DNA of 13,520 bases, taken from JACOTV01 sp964445135. Its GTDB lineage: Bacteria > Patescibacteriota > Microgenomatia > UBA1406 > GWC2-37-13. The notes below the pieces were generated by a model. The model made no database searches and was not told where the DNA came from. It was given only the letters and a program-made list of their open reading frames with translations. The stretch lies in contig CAYUJW010000027.1 in the NCBI GenBank assembly GCA_964445135.1, positions 1 to 13,520 of the forward strand, written 5' to 3'. Made by a program: the position numbers and the translations under genes. This document shows positions 12,692-13,520 of the stretch, piece after piece; the stretch's first letter is position 1, and each line of letters starts with the position of its first letter.

Positions 12692-13033
12692 ATGATAATT
12701 ACCAAAACAACTCCCTATACAAACGAAGAGATTGCGCAATTAGCTCAGGAGTTCGATGTGTACATAAAAACAGTAATTGACTTGGAAACGAAGACGTGTT
12801 CGGCTGGGTGCAATCGTCACTTTGACTCTGAACAGCTATTGTTAAAACAGGGCTCAAAACAGTCTCAAATTTGGGGAGGGGGCATTGATTTGGAAACATT
12901 GGATATCGATTTCAATTCAATGATAAACATTCGCCCCATCGACGGCAACGCAAGCAATGAAATTCAAAATGAGCAGCAGCGCGAAGAATATAAATCTTTA
13001 ACCAAGTTTTTCTTTTCGAAATTATATGAATAA
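12692..13033 (+). CDS. DUF5674 family protein
   Basis: 113 residues, matching the DUF5674 pattern as I know it: an N-terminal MIITKTTPYTNEEIAQLA, a middle VKTVIDLE-like stretch, then LLLKQGSKQSQIWG (49-62) and IDFNSMINIRPIDGN (72-86). These last two segments are the most conserved. The family is found in Cyanobacteria and in CPR/Patescibacteria and has no known function. The protein is soluble, with no signal peptide, and has two Cys (36, 40) in CSAGC that may bind a metal or be structural. The stop codon overlaps the next gene by 8 bp (start 13026), so both are very likely translated together. No Shine-Dalgarno site is seen. Confidence 0.82.
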   Translation: MIITKTTPYTNEEIAQLAQEFDVYIKTVIDLETKTCSAGCNRHFDSEQLLLKQGSKQSQIWGGGIDLETLDIDFNSMINIRPIDGNASNEIQNEQQREEYKSLTKFFFSKLYE

Positions 13034-13286
13034 CGCCTATATATTGGAATCAATGGCAAGTGATTTAAAGCGTGTTGCTATGGGCTACCATCGCGGATCA
13101 ACAAACATGGCGAGGCGCTTTCTAAGCGAAGCATTGCTTCGAAGAGACGAGGTTGATATGAAGCAGATCAAACCCTATATGAGAAAGGTTCTCAGTACCA
13201 TCTCCCATGACGTTGATTCAGAATATGCCTGCATGTGCGCCACTCTCCTACAAAACTATGCGCAACAACTGAAAAAAAGTAAATAG
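13026..13286 (+). CDS. Small alpha-helical protein coupled to DUF5674
   Basis: 86 residues, with no family that I recognise with certainty. The sequence is rich in Ala, Met, Arg and Leu and predicted to be all helix, with ASDLKRVAMGYHRGSTNMARRFLSEAL near the N-terminus and KPYMRKVLSTI in the middle. There is no signal peptide or membrane segment. Its ATG lies inside the end of the DUF5674 gene (overlap ATGAATAA), a typical sign of translational coupling and of stoichiometric partners. The two might form a complex, or a toxin-antitoxin-like pair, but nothing in the sequence decides this. The gene ends in a lysine-rich tail and is followed by repeats. Confidence 0.75.
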   Translation: MNNAYILESMASDLKRVAMGYHRGSTNMARRFLSEALLRRDEVDMKQIKPYMRKVLSTISHDVDSEYACMCATLLQNYAQQLKKSK

Positions 13287-13308
13287 CTTGTCATTGCCCG
13301 TCCTCCTT

Positions 13309-13398
13309 TGTCATTCCCGCGAAGGCGGGAATCCAGTACCCATGAGTCTCATGCAGACATTCAAAATCCTGGATTCCCTAATCGGAGTCGGGAATGAC
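13309..13398. repeat. 90-bp element with inverted ends (GTCATTCCCG / CGGGAATGAC)
   Basis: The left arm has ATTCCCGC-GAAG-GCGGGAAT (13313-13332) and CCAG; the right arm has CTGGATTCCC (13369-13378) and GGGAATGAC (13390-13398). The two arms are themselves palindromic and mirror each other around a 32-bp centre. This seems to be the unoccupied form of the larger element at 17-279. Related broken pieces (GGGAATGAC, GAGAATGAC) follow at 13413-13442. Confidence 0.8.
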
Positions 13399-13468
13399 AA
13401 CAAAGATGGAGGGGAATGACAAGGTGGGTTGCGAGAATGACAGGTCAATAACTATATCGCAATTTCCC

Positions 13469-13520
13469 GTTTGGCAGTACTTTTTCGACTTGACCAATAC
13501 GCCCATGGCAGGCAGTCACG
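13469..13520 (-). repeat. GTTTGGC element, copy D, cut by the window end
   Basis: The first 52 bp of the core in the orientation of copy B, from GTTTGGC (13469-13475) to GGCAGTCACG (13511-13520). The sequence just before, ATATCGCAATTTCCC, is also shared with copy B. The window ends within the repeat. Confidence 0.85.

Noticed and set aside
1..13520. tRNA or rRNA genes
   Set aside because: No cloverleaf with a T-loop GTTCRANYC box or rRNA-like sequence was seen on either strand by eye; a covariance-model search was not possible.

Overview
The window looks like a piece of a bacterial genome from the Patescibacteria/CPR side of the tree. The case rests on several weak clues together: small simple gene sets, TasA/SipW-type secretion genes, a DUF2079 membrane protein, a DUF5674 protein, almost no Shine-Dalgarno sites, -10 boxes lying only a few bases before start codons, and many small dispersed palindromic repeats. 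TGA is used as a true stop (glmS, the NlpC-like gene and the hydrolase all end in TGA), so recoded lineages such as Gracilibacteria/Absconditabacteria are unlikely. The exact phylum cannot be fixed from this sequence.

Layout. 1-373: repeats only (a GTCATTCCCGC-type palindromic element, a 70-bp GTTTGGC element, and a 7-copy octamer array). 374-5124: a leftward run of six housekeeping-type genes: glmS, a left-handed beta-helix acyltransferase of the GlmU type, an FMN-binding split-barrel protein, a Nudix hydrolase, an NlpC/P60-like cysteine peptidase, and a free-standing tRNA-binding OB-fold protein. A 330-bp repeat-rich gap splits the last two from the others. 5134-8397: a rightward accessory locus: a protein joining a nucleoside deoxyribosyltransferase-like domain to a C-terminal ribbon-helix-helix domain, then TasA-like protein 1, SipW-like signal peptidase 1, TasA-like protein 2 and SipW-like peptidase 2. 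8412-12045: a leftward run: a secreted/membrane beta-sandwich protein, a DUF2079 membrane protein and a membrane-anchored alpha/beta hydrolase. 12183-12353: a 56-codon gene for a small cysteine-rich membrane protein. 12354-12691: repeats with a 10-N assembly gap. 12692-13286: a DUF5674 gene overlapping an 86-codon gene. 13287-13520: more repeats, running off the end of the window.

How it may work together. The central locus reads as a surface-fibre or secreted-protein system: two TasA/camelysin-type exported proteins, each followed by its own Ser/His signal peptidase, with a strong terminator hairpin between the first substrate and its peptidase that would keep substrate levels above peptidase levels. 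The most interesting signal is an octamer, ATACATAT or its complement, found six times between 5224 and 6081. Two copies form an inverted repeat inside the promoter of the RHH-fusion gene, and two form an 11-bp tandem repeat inside the promoter of tasA1. This fits a model, not proven here, in which the deoxyribosyltransferase-like/RHH protein is an autoregulated repressor that controls the TasA/SipW operon, perhaps in answer to a nucleotide ligand.
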